Assembly: GCF_000471905.2 (NCBI RefSeq)
Contig: NW_006495906.1
Location: 2,276,701-2,340,700 of the forward strand
DNA: 64,000 nucleotides
Direction: 5' to 3'
Source of the DNA: Amborella trichopoda
Taxonomy: Eukaryota > Streptophyta > Magnoliopsida > Amborellales > Amborellaceae
Part shown: piece after piece, positions 47,611 to 58,606 of the stretch
Layout of the letters: every line of letters begins with the position of its first letter
Numbering within the stretch: position 1 is the first letter of the stretch
Position numbers and translations under genes: made by a program
Notes under the pieces: model-generated
Told to the model about the DNA's origin: nothing
Databases searched by the model: none
The model's input: only the letters and a program-made list of their open reading frames with translations

Positions 47611-47896
47611 CCTGTGAGACCATAGGAGAGGCATGTATGGCACTGCCACTGCCATGCATGGCCTCTAAAGGGTGCTCAAGTGGAGGAGAGGAAGAAGCAG
47701 AAGAGGAAGAGAGAGAAGAAGAAAAGAAAAAGAAGAGAGAAGATTTACCTTGAGCCTAGAGGTATTGGTCTAATAGTTTCTCTCTCCTTTCTCTCTCAAC
47801 ATGACCCAACAATGAGAAGAAAGAGAAACTCTATTAAGTAAAAACTCTCTCTTTTGTGAAGAGTTCAAGCTCTTTTTGCATACAATGATGATACGG

Positions 47897-47904
47897 TATA
47901 TATA
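47897..47904 (-). promoter_or_regulatory. TATA box of the E2 LTR
   Basis: TATATATA at the position matching TATAAATA (50885-50878) and TATATAA (61707) in the other Tat LTRs. U3 is about 1.28 kb and U5 about 1.5 kb. Confidence 0.7.
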
Positions 47905-49455
47905 GAATTGTGTCCAAACATGGGTGGATGATGAAAGGTAACCCTAATTGCTGGCAATTAAGATTAAAATGAATTAAAATAAATTAAAAAATAGAGTTGA
48001 AAATGATAGATTTGCCCCTTCCTAACAAGTTACGGAATTTCAAAACAGTCCCTGTGTTGCCCTAGAACGTACATGATTTTTTGTGGACGATCTGGGGTCG
48101 TTCTGATGCCTAGTTGGCCGAGAGATGATTGTTTTCTTGTAGGGCTTGGTATGGCGATCGATTTGATACCAACTTCGAGCCATGGATCATGCTTTGAGGG
48201 TACGATCATGAGACTTGAAATTTGAATGAATCTTGAAACTTCAGATCGATAGTGCACTCATTCCTTGATGTTTTTCTATTATTTCTTCGCTGAACACACT
48301 GACCATGCCGTCACGATCGTGGGGCAACAGACGCAGCTCGATTCCATGCCCGGACGAAGATTTTGCAACTTTGGAATTTTGGCCAAAATTTGGAATTTCA
48401 GCAACAAAATTTGTAGTCATTTCATCAGGTTCGTGTGAAGAATCCGACCGTTCATCATGTACGGGGTTCAAGTCGGAGACAGCCTGAGACCATATGCACA
48501 CTATGGAATTGGTTTTGTTTTGATTATGATCGCGAGTAGTGTGATGTGGATGCTCGAGCGAGATGCTTTTGATTTTCTTGCACTTTCTTCACGGATCAGT
48601 ACCTCTCTCTTGCTTTTTTATGCGCTCGGGCGTCGTCGCAGGGCGTGCCACATATTGAAACGCTCGTCTCAATGAGATGAACACACTCCAGCAAGTTATA
48701 ATGCAATTCGTTCTCAAACAAGGGGAATATAAGCATCACAAGTCACTATTCGTGATTGTCCCTTTAATGGAGCCTAGTTGCAGGGTAGCCGCATAGCAAT
48801 AGTGTGTGGCTCCTAGTATTTCGCTCTTTTGCCTATAATTTCTTCTTGCGATGTCTGTTTAAGCTGAAATTTGACCCTTGGTGGTTTTCATCCATGCCAA
48901 ATCTAATGGAGGTGGTACCATAGCAAATTGAGACACTTAAAATATAGCTCTAGTTATAGGCTCCATTTCAAAGTGGTTTAGGTGATTCTGTTAGAACTGT
49001 TTCTCGATCTGCACTGCCTTAGACATGTCGGATTGTGACGAATCTTGGCAGGATGATTTTGAGAGTTCTTATGTAGATCTTGACTAGTCTTGAGGCTATT
49101 ATGAGACTGTCAGAATTTCCTCTGTTTGTTAGGCTTTTATTGAGCGGGGGCCCCATGATGATGAAAAATATCTTCCAATAAAGGGAAGAGAAAAGAGATA
49201 AAGAAGAGAAGAGAAGAATAAAGTAGAGAAGAGAGAAAAAGAAGAAGAGAGGGAAGCGACGAGAAGAGGGAAGAAGAAGAAAGAAGAGAAGAGAGAGAAG
49301 AAAGTAAATGGGAAAGAGACAGAAGAGAGAGAAAGAAGAGAGAAGAGAAGAAAAGAAAGTAAAGATATATGAGAGAAAGGAAAGAGAACAAAAGAAAGAG
49401 AAAGTAGAGAAGAGAAGAAAGAGAAACGAGAGAGAAAAGGAAGGGAGAAAGAAAG

Positions 49456-49950
49456 AATGGATGAGGATGAGCTTCCGCCGTCCATGATAGAGAAGAGAAA
49501 AGAGAGAAGGAAGCATGAACGACGATGGACTTCAGTCATCCATGATAGAAGAAAGATGAGTAATAAAGAACATGGACGACGATGGCCTTACATAGTCCAT
49601 GATAGAGGAAAGCGGAGAGAGAAAGATCATGGACGACAATGGGCTTCCACAGTCCATGATAGAAGAACGAGGAGAGAGAAAGAATATGGAAGACGATGTC
49701 CTTCCGCCATCCATGGTAGAGGGAAGAAAATGAGTATGGATGGCGATGGACTTTGGCTCTCCATGACAGAGGAAAGAGGAGAGAGAAAGAGCATGGATGG
49801 TGATGGACTTTCGTCATCTATGACAAAGGAAAGAGGAGAGAGAAAGAACATGGATGGTGATGGACTTCTACCATTTATGACAAACGAAAGAGGATAGAGA
49901 AAGAATATGGATGGTGATAGACTTCTACCGTCCATGTCAAGAGAGAGAGA
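49456..49950 (-). repeat. 57-bp hairpin array in E3 3' LTR U5 (about 8 copies)
   Basis: Units carry CATGGAC...GTCCATG arms (perfect 7-bp pairs at about 49570-49601 and 49628-49658) with a GA-rich spacer on the plus strand (CT-rich in element sense). CATGGATGG-type words at 49792 and 49849 show the 57-bp step. Other units have variant arms such as CATGGATGGT with ACCGTCCATG. Confidence 0.85.
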
Positions 49951-50090
49951 TAAAAACAAGATAAGGACAGACACTCACGGTGCTAGGCATCGCCGCTCGT
50001 GTCGTAAGGGACTCAGAAACAACCTGACCAGCCACTTGAGGAAGGGCCTGGTTCAGTGTCCTTATCAAAGAATGAGGAAAGAAATGTCAT

Positions 50091-50114
50091 GCACGGTGAT
50101 GAGCATCACCATGC
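50091..50114. repeat. Additional hairpin in E3 3' LTR U5
   Basis: GCACGGTGATG and CATCACCATGC pair over 10 of 11 positions around two bases. A weaker copy is at about 50222-50246. Confidence 0.75.
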
Positions 50115-50229
50115 ATAACATGGAAAAGGGGAAACTTGGACAGAGGCTAGGCCGACCTCTCGGGTTAAGGCCCGGCTCACTGTGCATGTCTTCAAAGGAT
50201 AAGGGAAGAGCGAGAATGTCATGCTCGAC

Positions 50230-50745
50230 GATGAGCATCACTATGCACGATCGGAGAGGAGAGAGAAAAGAAATAGCAGGGTGAGAGAAAGAAAGAGAGG
50301 AAGATATAGGGTTTAGGCAAGAGAAAGAGGAAAGGAAAGTAGAGAGAGAAGGAAGGACAAGATTAAGAAAGAGAGGGAATGGGAAAAGAAAGAAAGCAGA
50401 AAGAAAAGACGAAAGATGAAGAAGAGAGAAAAAGAGAGAGAGAAACGTGCATGACAATGGTTACTATTGTGCATGTTTGAGATGTAGACGAGAGAGACAA
50501 AGATAAGAACAGGAAGAGAGAAAGAGGAGAGAGAAAATGAATAGATGAGAGGAGAGAGAAAGAGATAGATGAGAGAGAAAAGAAGAAGAAAGAAAGAGGA
50601 GAGAGAAAAGATGAGGAGAGAGATAATAGATAGACGAGAGGAGGAGAGAAAGAGATAAACATGAGGAGGAGAGAGAAAGAGATAGATGAGATAAAAAAGC
50701 GAAAGAAAGAAAGAGGAGAGAGAAAAGAGGAGGAGGGAGATCGAG
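50230..50745 (-). repeat. Purine-rich (GA) low-complexity tract in the E3 LTR
   Basis: Degenerate GAGAGAAAGAGATAGATGAG repeats. Long Ser/Phe/Leu-rich reading frames here are by-products of the composition. Confidence 0.9.
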
Positions 50746-50877
50746 GGGTACCAAAATTTTTCTTTTCTCTCCTCTCTCTCACTCCTAAATGTTCCTCTCC
50801 AACTCAACGTAAAAACTCGAACTTTATTGATGAATTGAAAGTATGAGGGAACCCCTTTTACAATTAGGTTTAGCATG

Positions 50878-50885
50878 TATTTATA
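50878..50885 (-). promoter_or_regulatory. TATA box of the E3 3' LTR with poly(A) signal 55 bp downstream
   Basis: Minus strand TATAAATA, then AATAAA at 50828-50823. The same TATA-to-AATAAA spacing (57 bp) is found in the solo LTR at 61707, so the R region is very short and U5 begins soon after. Confidence 0.7.
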
Positions 50886-52201
50886 GAATGGGTCATAAAC
50901 ATGGGTGGATGCTCAAAATCCAACCTAATTGATGATAATTACAATTTAATTGAATTAAAATCAATTCTAAAAATGGGTGCAACATGACTATTTTGCCCAC
51001 ACCGAATAATACATGGAATTCCAAAATAGTCCTTGCTGCTGCCCTAGAACGTGCATGATCTTCCCTGGATGATTCGAGGCTATTCTAACACCAATTTTTT
51101 CAAAGATGTTTATTTTCTTGTTGGTCTCGGCATGGCGTCTGATTTGAGCCACATGTTTATCTCTTTCTCTTTCTCTTTATACCAATTTCGAGCCACAAAT
51201 CGTGTTTTTAAGCCGTCATGCGACTTGAAATTCATGCGAATCTTGAAAACTTCCAATCGATAGTGCGCTCATTTCTTGATGTTTTTTCATAATTTCTTCA
51301 CTCTATTTCACTGAGCATGTCGTCACTATCGCGTGGCAATAAACACATATCGATTTCGTGCCCGGACGAAGATTTTTCAGTCTTGGGTTTTTAGCAAACA
51401 TTTACAGCAACTTTGATGCCTTTGTGTGTGAAATCCAACCATTCATCATGCACGGGATTCAGCTTAGATGTATACTCATACCTTACGCATGCAATGGAAC
51501 TGGTCTCACGTCGATTAGTCATGCGAGAGCTATGTTTTGGCCGCTTCAGCCAAGCGTGTCGCTTCTGATTTTTCTATAACTCTCCACAAATCGACAACTT
51601 CTCTCTAGCTTTTCTCCCTAGTCAGGCATCATCACAGGGTGTACCACATATTGAAACGCTCGTCTTGATGAGACAAACACGCTCTCAAAATTTGAACGCA
51701 ATCCGACTAGGGACGAGTGAGATATGGCTCCCAAAATTCATTGCTCGAGACTGTAAAAACAGTCACCATTAATGATGATTTGGTGCAGGGAGGGTGCACG
51801 AGAATAATGTGCGGCCTACCCCTTTTTAATTTTTCACCCATAGCTTTGTCTGAACACATCTGTTTAAGTGGAAACATGAACCTTAGGGGTTGTCAACCGT
51901 GTTGCATCTAATAGTGGCGGTCCAACAAATTTAACGCACCAAAAAAAGAGTTCTAATTACAAGGTCCGTTTCAGAGTGCTAGAGACTAATTTTTCTGAAA
52001 TTGTTTATTTGTCTGCACTAGCTTAGACATGTCGGATTGCGACAAAACTTGACAGGTAGCCTTTTGGAGTCCTTAGGAAGATTTTGACCCATTCTGGGGC
52101 AATTATGAGACCGTAAAAATTCCACTATAGGCTTTATTGACCGGCTTCCTCTTTATTTCGCATCGGGGACCCAAGGTGCTAAAAAATATCTTCAAACGAC
52201 A

Positions 52202-53199
52202 ATTTCTTTCATCGAGTGTGTCTAAATCTTAACAGCAAAGAGAGAAGCTCATTCTTCATCTGTCATTATGTAGTGGAGGGTTATCTTGAGGGAAGGCAAT
52301 TGAATCTAAAATGGTAATACGGCTTCACTCCCATACAACAGAGAGTAAGGGTCGACTGAGTTGGGCCTCATGCCATTAATACGATAAGACCAAAGAATTT
52401 CTTGAAGATTTTTGTGCCAATCTCTTTTAGTGCTAGAGACAGATTTCCTCAGGTCATCGCAAAGAGTTTTGTTGAAAGCCTAGACCAGACCATTAGCTCT
52501 TGGGTGATACATGGTTGACTATTTCCACGTAAACCCGAATTGTTCAACTAATCTGTCAATTTGATTACTTCAGAATTGGGGGCCATTATTAGCGATGATT
52601 AGATCAGGAATGCCAAATTTGTATATGTTGTGGTGACGTATGAAGTTGACCACTGCAGGGCCGAGGACTTTCTTGAGAGAAACTGCTTGGGCCCATTTAG
52701 AGAAGTAATATGTGGCAGGGAGTATGAATACATGCCTCGAGGGAGAAGGCGAGTCGATGGGACCTATAATATCCATACCCCACTAAGAGAAAGGCCAAGA
52801 TGCCATCGTTGGATGGAGGGGTCCAAGAGGTTGATGGAAAATGCTTGAATGAGTTTGGCAAACCAGAGAGCTTTTTACGAACATGATGGAGTCAACATTC
52901 AAAGTAGGCCCGTAGTAGCCTATTCGGATGAACCTGTTGTAAGTTTAAGACCAAATTGATGCATCCCGCAAAGCCCGGAATGGACTTCTTTCAGCACGCA
53001 TTCACCTCCTCCAGATTGATACATCTGAGCAACATATCTTAATAGGAAGTTCAGAACAAAGTATCGTCTCAACACAAATATCATGTGGTTGATCTTTGAA
53101 TCTTGTCTCGTTCGACAGGATCTTGGGGAAGTCAATTATGTTGTATATATGCTTTGATGGGGGGCGCACCAATCTGCCACTTTCTCTACTTCCGCGCAC
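52202..53199 (-). pseudogene. Partial Tat integrase of E3 with a mutated catalytic residue
   Basis: Zinc-binding fragments are at 53135-52920 (LKEVHSGLCGMHQFGLKL). The core frame 52776-52570 has MDIIGPIDSPSPSRHVF and LIIANNGPQF. The second catalytic Asp, in the TDNG motif of E2, is Asn here (A-N-N-G), a G-to-A change in coding sense. MYHPRANGL and the following Asn-Lys-Thr segment (about 52510-52460) mark the third motif, but the catalytic Glu is not clear. Homology ends after PYSLLYGSEAVLPF and TDEE. The C-terminal domain is absent. Confidence 0.8.
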
Positions 53200-53459
53200 C
53201 TATGCCCTGGTGGTTCTGATCATTGTCCATCCTCTTCCTCTTCTTTGATCAAAGAGGATTTTGGAGCGGCAGATGAGTTTTGTTCATCAGTAGTGTCTGC
53301 CTCGATCAGGACAAGAGGGCATTGTTTGTGCTATTGCTCTTCGCTTTCTTCCTCGAGTTCGCTAATGATTTCGATGTATCTCCATTCCACAACCCATATC
53401 AGTGTAGGTCCTTTTAGTACCATTTGGATTGTCGCCCCTAGTTTGGTGAGAGCGTCAGT

Positions 53460-55199
53460 TTTGCGCTAAACCTTCGAGGTACATTTTCTAGGACCACTCC
53501 TTCGAATTTGCTGATTAATAATTTGGCCGTATTGAAATAAGGTTTGATATTTTATTTCCTTATGTCATATACCCCCTTTAGTTGTTTAATCACCAGTTTT
53601 AATTTGTCTTAGATGTTCAAGCTCTTAAAGTCTATTTGGGAGGCAATCTCCAGGCCTATGATGAGTGTTTGATATTCTGCTTCATTATGTGACTTTATCC
53701 TTGAAAGAGAGAAGGACAAGGGGACGAGGCCATCGCAGGGACTAGAGAACACTACTCCTGCACCACCTTTCCCATATTGGAATGCCCCGTCGAAGTGCAT
53801 CTTCCATCCACACGAGTTTTCAGTGTGGAACACCTCTTTGTTAAGAAGATCGTTGATCAAAGGAGTACTTGGTGGTGGAGGATGGGAAGCCAAGAAATCT
53901 TCAAGGGCTTAACCTTTGATAGCTTTTTGCGGCACACATGCCATGTCAAACTCCATAAGGAATAACGGCCATTTTACGAGTCCGCCCGTCAAGCAAGGGC
54001 ACGATAGGAGGAATTTTATTGGATCCACTTGGAAAATTAGCTGGGCCGGCTATGCGAGTAGGTAGTGATGCAATTTTTGTACTACGAAGATAAGTGCTAG
54101 GCAGATCTTTTCTATTGGCGAGTAATTTTCTTCCACCCCCTGCATCCTTCAGCTCAGGTAATACAGTGCCATCTATTTCCCCTCATCATTGTTTTGGGTC
54201 AGCAGAGCCTCGAGCGACTCATCAAGTGTAGCCACATATAGAATGAGGGGTCTCCCCGGAATTGGTGCGGAGAGAACTGGGGGTTTGAGCAAATAACTTT
54301 TAATGTCATCAAAAGCCTTTTGACCTGCCTCATCTCACTCAAAGGGCACATCTTTCTTCAAAGGGAGAAGCCAAACATCGTTCTGACAGGTTAGAGATGA
54401 ACCTCCTTACGTAAGCCAACTGGCCTAGGAGAGACCTGAGATCTCGAAGGGTCCTTGGTGGTGACATTTCTTAGATGACTTTAATCTTGATGGGCTCGAT
54501 CTCCCTATACTTGACGATGAATCCCAATAATTTTTCTGACCGTATCCCGAAGGCACATTTGAAGGGATTTATTTTGAGCTGGTGAAGGCTAAACCTCTCA
54601 ATGACTTTCCCAAGATTTCTTATGTGATTATTTCTACTATCTAATTTAACCACAAGGTCATCCACATAGCATTCTACTTCTTCATGGAGCATGTCTTCAA
54701 AGACGGTGATCATAGCCCTTTGATAAGTGGCTCTGGCATTTTTGAGACCGAAGGCATCATTGTATAGAAAAAGACTCCTTCTGGGGTTAGAAAAGTCGTA
54801 GATTCTTTGTCTTATGGAGCCATTCTCACTTATTTATAACGGGAATTGCCATTCATGAAGGAGAATTCTAGGAAATTGGCGGTCGAATCAATTAACAACT
54901 TTGTGAAAGGGAGTGGGAAATCATCTTTAGAACATGCTGAATTCAATTCTCGAAAGTCAATACAGACCCTGATCTGTCCATTTTTCATTTTTCATTTTGA
55001 CTGGCACAACATTAGTCAACCATTCTAGGTATTTAACTTCCCGAATAAAGCATGCCTCTTTATGCTTCACTTCAGCTTCAATCTGGATCTCCAAGTCTGC
55101 TCTAAATCTCTTCAGTTTTTGCTTGACCGGCTTGCTTGACTGGTCGATCCCTAATTTGTCAACCGCCACACGTGGATCAAGACCCGGCATTTTCTCATA
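53460..55199 (-). pseudogene. Reverse transcriptase and RNase H of E3
   Basis: MPGLDPRVAVDKLGI and IREVKYLEWLTNVVPVK (55190-54970) open the RT. Fingers motifs follow in broken frames, including FGLKNARATYQRAM (about 54745-54720). The catalytic YVDD is in the frame 54713-54471 (LHEEVECYVDDLVVKLDS). QLKINPFKCAFGIRSEKLLGFIV follows. The connection domain is badly broken (54440-53990). RNase H lies at 53893-53609 with MHFDGAFQYGKGGAGVVF and KSHNEAEYQTLI. Unlike E2, RT here is not internally deleted. Confidence 0.85.
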
Positions 55200-56150
55200 A
55201 TGTCAAATGAATACATCTCAATTAGCCTTCAGAAATTCAGTATATTCTTGCTTTTGTTCTGGAGGCATGATGGCTGAGATGAAAGTGGGTCTTGGGTCGG
55301 CCTCATCTCCTTGGTTTATTTCTTCTAAGTCGTCTGCCGTGGCCTGCCCACCATCTTCTAAGACATCTGGGGCCTCTCCTATTTCTTCCACATCGAGAGG
55401 CGTGAGTTAGCAATAGGCCCATGACTCTCAGGCGTCTCAACTATTTGTTCCACGGGCGGTTCTTCTCCCTTTGCTTCTCTTGCCTCAAGTCCCACGGACT
55501 CTTGGACAACTTGGCTAATCCTTGTCATCTCTTGCGGTTACTAGGAAGGGACTTCCTCAGGATTAAATTTTTGAGGGGGCGATGGTGGTTCTTGCAACAT
55601 CGTTATGTGAGCAATTTGGTCGGTGGCGAGAGGCCATGGAAGCAAGCTTGGTTGCCCTGGATGACCAAGGCCCTCCTTTTGATAGTGCTGAGACGATGTA
55701 GTCATCACGATCGCAAAGGGTGTCAGCATTCCCTTGCTATTGTTCAAGCCTTGATTTTTAGATGGCTTGTAGTCCATATTTTTAATGATTTGATGAGCCT
55801 TGTGGCTGTATACGTCCCATCTAGATATGACTGCGATGTCTAGAAGGGGGTCACTTTGCGGATTTATCCGATCAACCATTTCTTGAGTTTTTGGGGTGAA
55901 TCCCGGTAAAGGAGCGGAAGTGGACTTCAAAGGGGCAACCTCCTCCATCTTAGCCTTTCCATTCGTTATAGCCTCTGCTTGGTCAAACAAATATTGTTTT
56001 TGATCCTTTGGTACTGTCATCAAAACTTGTACATGGGGCTTATATTGCTGATCGAAGGTATCAACGAGGTTGTGGATGGGGGACGATGGACCACTCTTTG
56101 CCTTCCGACAAGCGAGTTGAGCTTCTGATAAGGAGGTTGGGAAGCGTATA
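55200..56150 (-). pseudogene. PR-RT linker of E3 fused directly to the 5' LTR
   Basis: A 246-codon open frame runs from 56281 (inside the LTR) to 55541. The first ~45 codons are LTR sequence read through; the rest includes LPGFTPKTQEM and SRWDVYSHKAHQIIKNMDYK, homologous to the linker of E1. A further acidic segment (DEADPRPTFISAIM, about 55300) matches E2 just before RT. The frame is a by-product of the deletion joining LTR and linker, not an intact gene. Confidence 0.75.
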
Positions 56151-57473
56151 TGGTTTGGTGCCTCGATCTCGCTCTCCGGGTCAGGATGACTTGGTGGCAT
56201 GGTTCTGGGTTTGAGACGGACCCGAAACCTAAGATCGTTATCTCGGGAACCATGTAAGGAGGACACGGGCAGGAATACCAACCGGTGAGAGAGGAATTGG
56301 GTCGTGAGGTGGGACTTACCTCATGTGGGTCCGTGACACACTACGGATGGCTCGCATGGACGGCCTCTTAGATCACGTGGAATGCCCCCTGGCCTGTGGC
56401 CTGTTCGGAATCATCTCGCTTGACCTGTTTCTTCTTCCCTGTAAACACACACACATTAGAATACCGATAAGTGGGTCAGAAGACTCCACCTTGTCTTTGA
56501 ATGAATGCACACAGGCGTGTACATTCGAAGGAATAATACCATTAGGTCTCTATCAGTTGGACAACATTCTGATGTCTTCTTAACAAGAGATTCGCGACAT
56601 TGTTTCTTAATGAAAAACTGAAAGCAAAAGGGGGTGAGATGAAGCAAATGAGGGAGATATAAAGAAAGAAAGACAAAGAAAAGAATAGAAAGAGGAACGA
56701 AGATCAGTTTAGCTTTCACCTGATTCTTCAGAAAGAGAGAGAAGAAAGAAGAGATAGAAAAGGGAAACGAAGGGCTAATATGTATTTCAACTAGTCCATT
56801 AGAGAGAATGCAAACAGAAATGTTTTTAAAGAAAAAAGAAACGAAGGGCTAGTATGCTTTTCAATTAGTCCTTCATAAATGCGAATGAATAAAGAGAAAA
56901 TAAAGAGAGAAGGCTGGTTTTTTTTTCATTCAGATCCTTCAAATAAAAAGATAATAAAATAAACAAGAAGGTTAAGAGAGAGGAGAGAAGGAGAAGAGAG
57001 AGAGAGAAGAAAGAGAGGGAAGACACAAACGGCGAGTTAGCTGCCGTCTGTGAAAAGAGAGAAAGAGAGAACACAGGTGGCGGCTTGGCTACTGTCTGTG
57101 ACAAGAGAGAGGAGAGAAAGAAAAAAAACAAGCGGCGGCTTAGCTGCTATCTGTGAAAAGAGAGAAGAGAGAAAGAGATAACACAGGCGATGACTTAACT
57201 GTTGTCCGTGAAAACAGAGAAGGAGAAAGAGAGAACACAGGCAACCGCTTAGCTGCCATCTGTGAAAAGAGAGAAGAGAGAAAGAGAAACCACAGACAGC
57301 GGCTTAGCTGTCCCTTGTGAAAGAGAGAAGAGAGAAAGAGAGAACATAGGTGGCGACTTAGTTGTCGTCTATGAAAAGAGATAAGAGAGAAAGAGAAAAC
57401 ACAGAAGATCGAGAGAAAAAAGGAAGAGAGAACACAGACGGCAGCTTAGCTGCCGTTTGTTAAGAGAGAGAGG
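56151..57473 (-). repeat. 5' LTR of E3, U5 half only
   Basis: The U5 end (56151-56450) matches E1 and E2 U5 ends, including CTCGGGAACC and GCCTCTTAGATCA words. GA-rich sequence and a hairpin array follow up to 57473, where element F's LTR starts. The rest of U5, R and U3 should lie right of the window. Confidence 0.8.
57020..57473 (-). repeat. About 55-bp hairpin array in E3 5' LTR U5 (about 8 copies)
   Basis: Units hold CACAGACGGC...GCCGTCTGTG type arms around GGCTTAGCT, separated by GAAAAGAGAGAAGAGAGAAA spacers. CTTAGCTG-type words at 57248, 57303 and 57357 give 54-55 bp spacing. The first unit (57024-57052) has one arm mismatch. Confidence 0.88.
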
Positions 57474-58584
57474 TGTAGACACCCCATTTTAAATCTGGCA
57501 AATTCAATGATTTCTTGAACCCTTAGGGCCACACTTATCCTAGTAAACCAAAATCCATGGTTCACAAAGCTTAACTTGTGACCCAGAACTAGTTTGCCTA
57601 CTCAGAACCTTACAAAATCATTGTTTTGACCAAGATTCTTGTAAACGCCTTGTTTTACCAAAATAATCATTAAAAATAGTAAAAAAAGTTGTTTTGACCT
57701 AAATGTTTTTCGAGAGCTGCATAAGAGGCTAAGGAACACACTCAAATTGGAAATTTTCAAATTGGATACTTTTTTACTTTGGCAACACTAGCAGTGTCGC
57801 CCAGCCTAGACTGGGTGACACTGCCAGTGTCGCCCAGACATTTTTGTCCCAAATTGAAATTTTCGACTTCTGCCCCTTTTTGTGACATGTTTTACCATTT
57901 TCTTTAGGTGACACTAGGCGTGTCGCCCAGATCCATACCCCTGAAATTGGCATCTTTGAATTAGGAGTTTGTTTGTTACGGGAGTATATCCTTCCCAATA
58001 GATTTTGACTCCTATAAATCCTCTTTTTCGTGGCCATTTAGGGGAGATAGAGATTAGAAACCTTGGAGACTGCTTCAAAAAACCCTAGCCTTCTGAGACC
58101 GTAACCCTTAAGCTTGAGGAAACCGAGACTTAAGTCACAACAACCCTAGATCAGAACTAGACTTAGGTCACAACAACCCTAGATCTAACCTTTACACCAG
58201 GTGGCTGGTCGGCATCCAAATCCGGGAGGCAAAGAGAACCGGTTATGAGACAAACGAGCCCTCAAGGGCTCGGGAGTTCCGGGCCATCGGGCTTGGCTTG
58301 GTATGGTTTCTTCCCCTCTATTTCATTTTATTTTACTGTTTTTGAGCTTGTTTTCATTTTATTTTGATCTGTTCACTTGATTTAAAATCATGCTTTGCAA
58401 TGTTTTGGATCATGCTAGCCTTGCCACAGATCTGAGAGAATATCTGCTCGTTTCCCGACAGATCTGGCCTCAGATCTGAATTCGATTTGTCCCACTTTCT
58501 TTACCATTTCATTTTCATCATTTTAAGGTGTCAAGATCCGAGTGATCAACATTGAAATAACTGTCTGATTTTGCATCGTAAACA
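57474..58584 (+). repeat. 5' LTR of element F
   Basis: Starts TGTAGACACCCCATTTT at the end of the hairpin array and ends ATCGTAAACA, three bases before the PBS. It carries three copies of a GGTGACACT...GTGTCGCCC inverted-repeat motif (57781, about 57815 and 57906). Confidence 0.8.
58013..58019 (+). promoter_or_regulatory. Candidate TATA box of element F LTR
   Basis: TATAAAT in CTCCTATAAATCCTC, followed about 60 bp later by TTCAAAAAACCCTAGCC. Confidence 0.6.
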
Positions 58585-58587
58585 GTT

Positions 58588-58606
58588 TGGCACCCACCGT
58601 GGGGCC
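58588..58606 (+). other. PBS of element F
   Basis: TGGCACCCACCGTGGGGCC directly after the LTR; the TGGCGCCCACCGTGGGG form is common in plant Tat elements. Confidence 0.8.

Larger units (their letters stand above)
36852..49180 (-). mobile_element. Tat-lineage retrotransposon E2, 3' LTR not found
   Basis: Minus strand: 5' LTR 49180-46336, PBS, gag, PR-RT linker, RT, RNase H, INT ending at 38868, then a 2-kb region with an apparent antisense promoter, then the 35-bp satellite. No 3' LTR appears before element D. Protease is missing and RT motifs upstream of YVDD are deleted. The outer LTR edge at 49180 interrupts GA-rich LTR sequence that belongs to E3, so E2 inserted into E3. Confidence 0.83.
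46336..49180 (-). repeat. 5' LTR of E2
   Basis: 2845 bp, closely similar to the E1 LTR. Minus orientation: U3 starts TATTGGAAGATATTTTTC, TATATATA at 47904-47897, GC-rich hairpin U5 (46980-47660), and a conserved U5 end finishing GGCACCTAACCA. Right flank AAGGGAAGAG is GA-rich E3 LTR. Confidence 0.87.
49181..52201 (-). repeat. 3' LTR of E3 (U3, R, most of U5), cut by E2
   Basis: Starts on the minus strand at 52201 (TGTCGTTTGAAGATATTTTTT) and matches the solo LTR at 60406 through AGCACCTTGG and GTCCCCGATGC. TATAAATA is at 50885-50878 and AATAAA at 50828-50823. U5 is GA-rich on the plus strand and holds a 57-bp hairpin array. The remainder of U5 should lie beyond E2. Confidence 0.85.
49181..57473 (-). 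mobile_element. Tat-lineage retrotransposon E3, deleted for PBS, gag, PR and INT C-terminus
   Basis: Minus strand: the U5 half of a 5' LTR (57473-56151), PR-RT linker, RT, RNase H, partial INT, and a 3' LTR (52201-49181) cut by the insertion of E2. The LTR end GGCACCAAACCA at 56151 runs straight into the linker with no PBS, so a deletion removed everything between LTR and linker. At the other end INT stops after AVLPF...MTDEE and the LTR begins within about 100 bp, without antisense ORF or long 3' UTR. The 5' LTR is interrupted at 57474 by another element. Confidence 0.8.

Noticed and set aside
49601-49897. Repeat-encoded protein from the 57-bp array
   Set aside because: The 57-bp period is a multiple of three, so open frames appear automatically. 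Codon pattern is dictated by the inverted repeats.
49019-50876. Long minus-strand frames rich in Ser, Phe and Leu
   Set aside because: They arise from the GA/CT-rich composition of the LTR, overlap in all frames and match no protein family.
55541-56281. 246-codon frame as an intact gene
   Set aside because: The first part is LTR sequence and the rest is PR-RT linker brought together by a deletion; no start context or complete domain.
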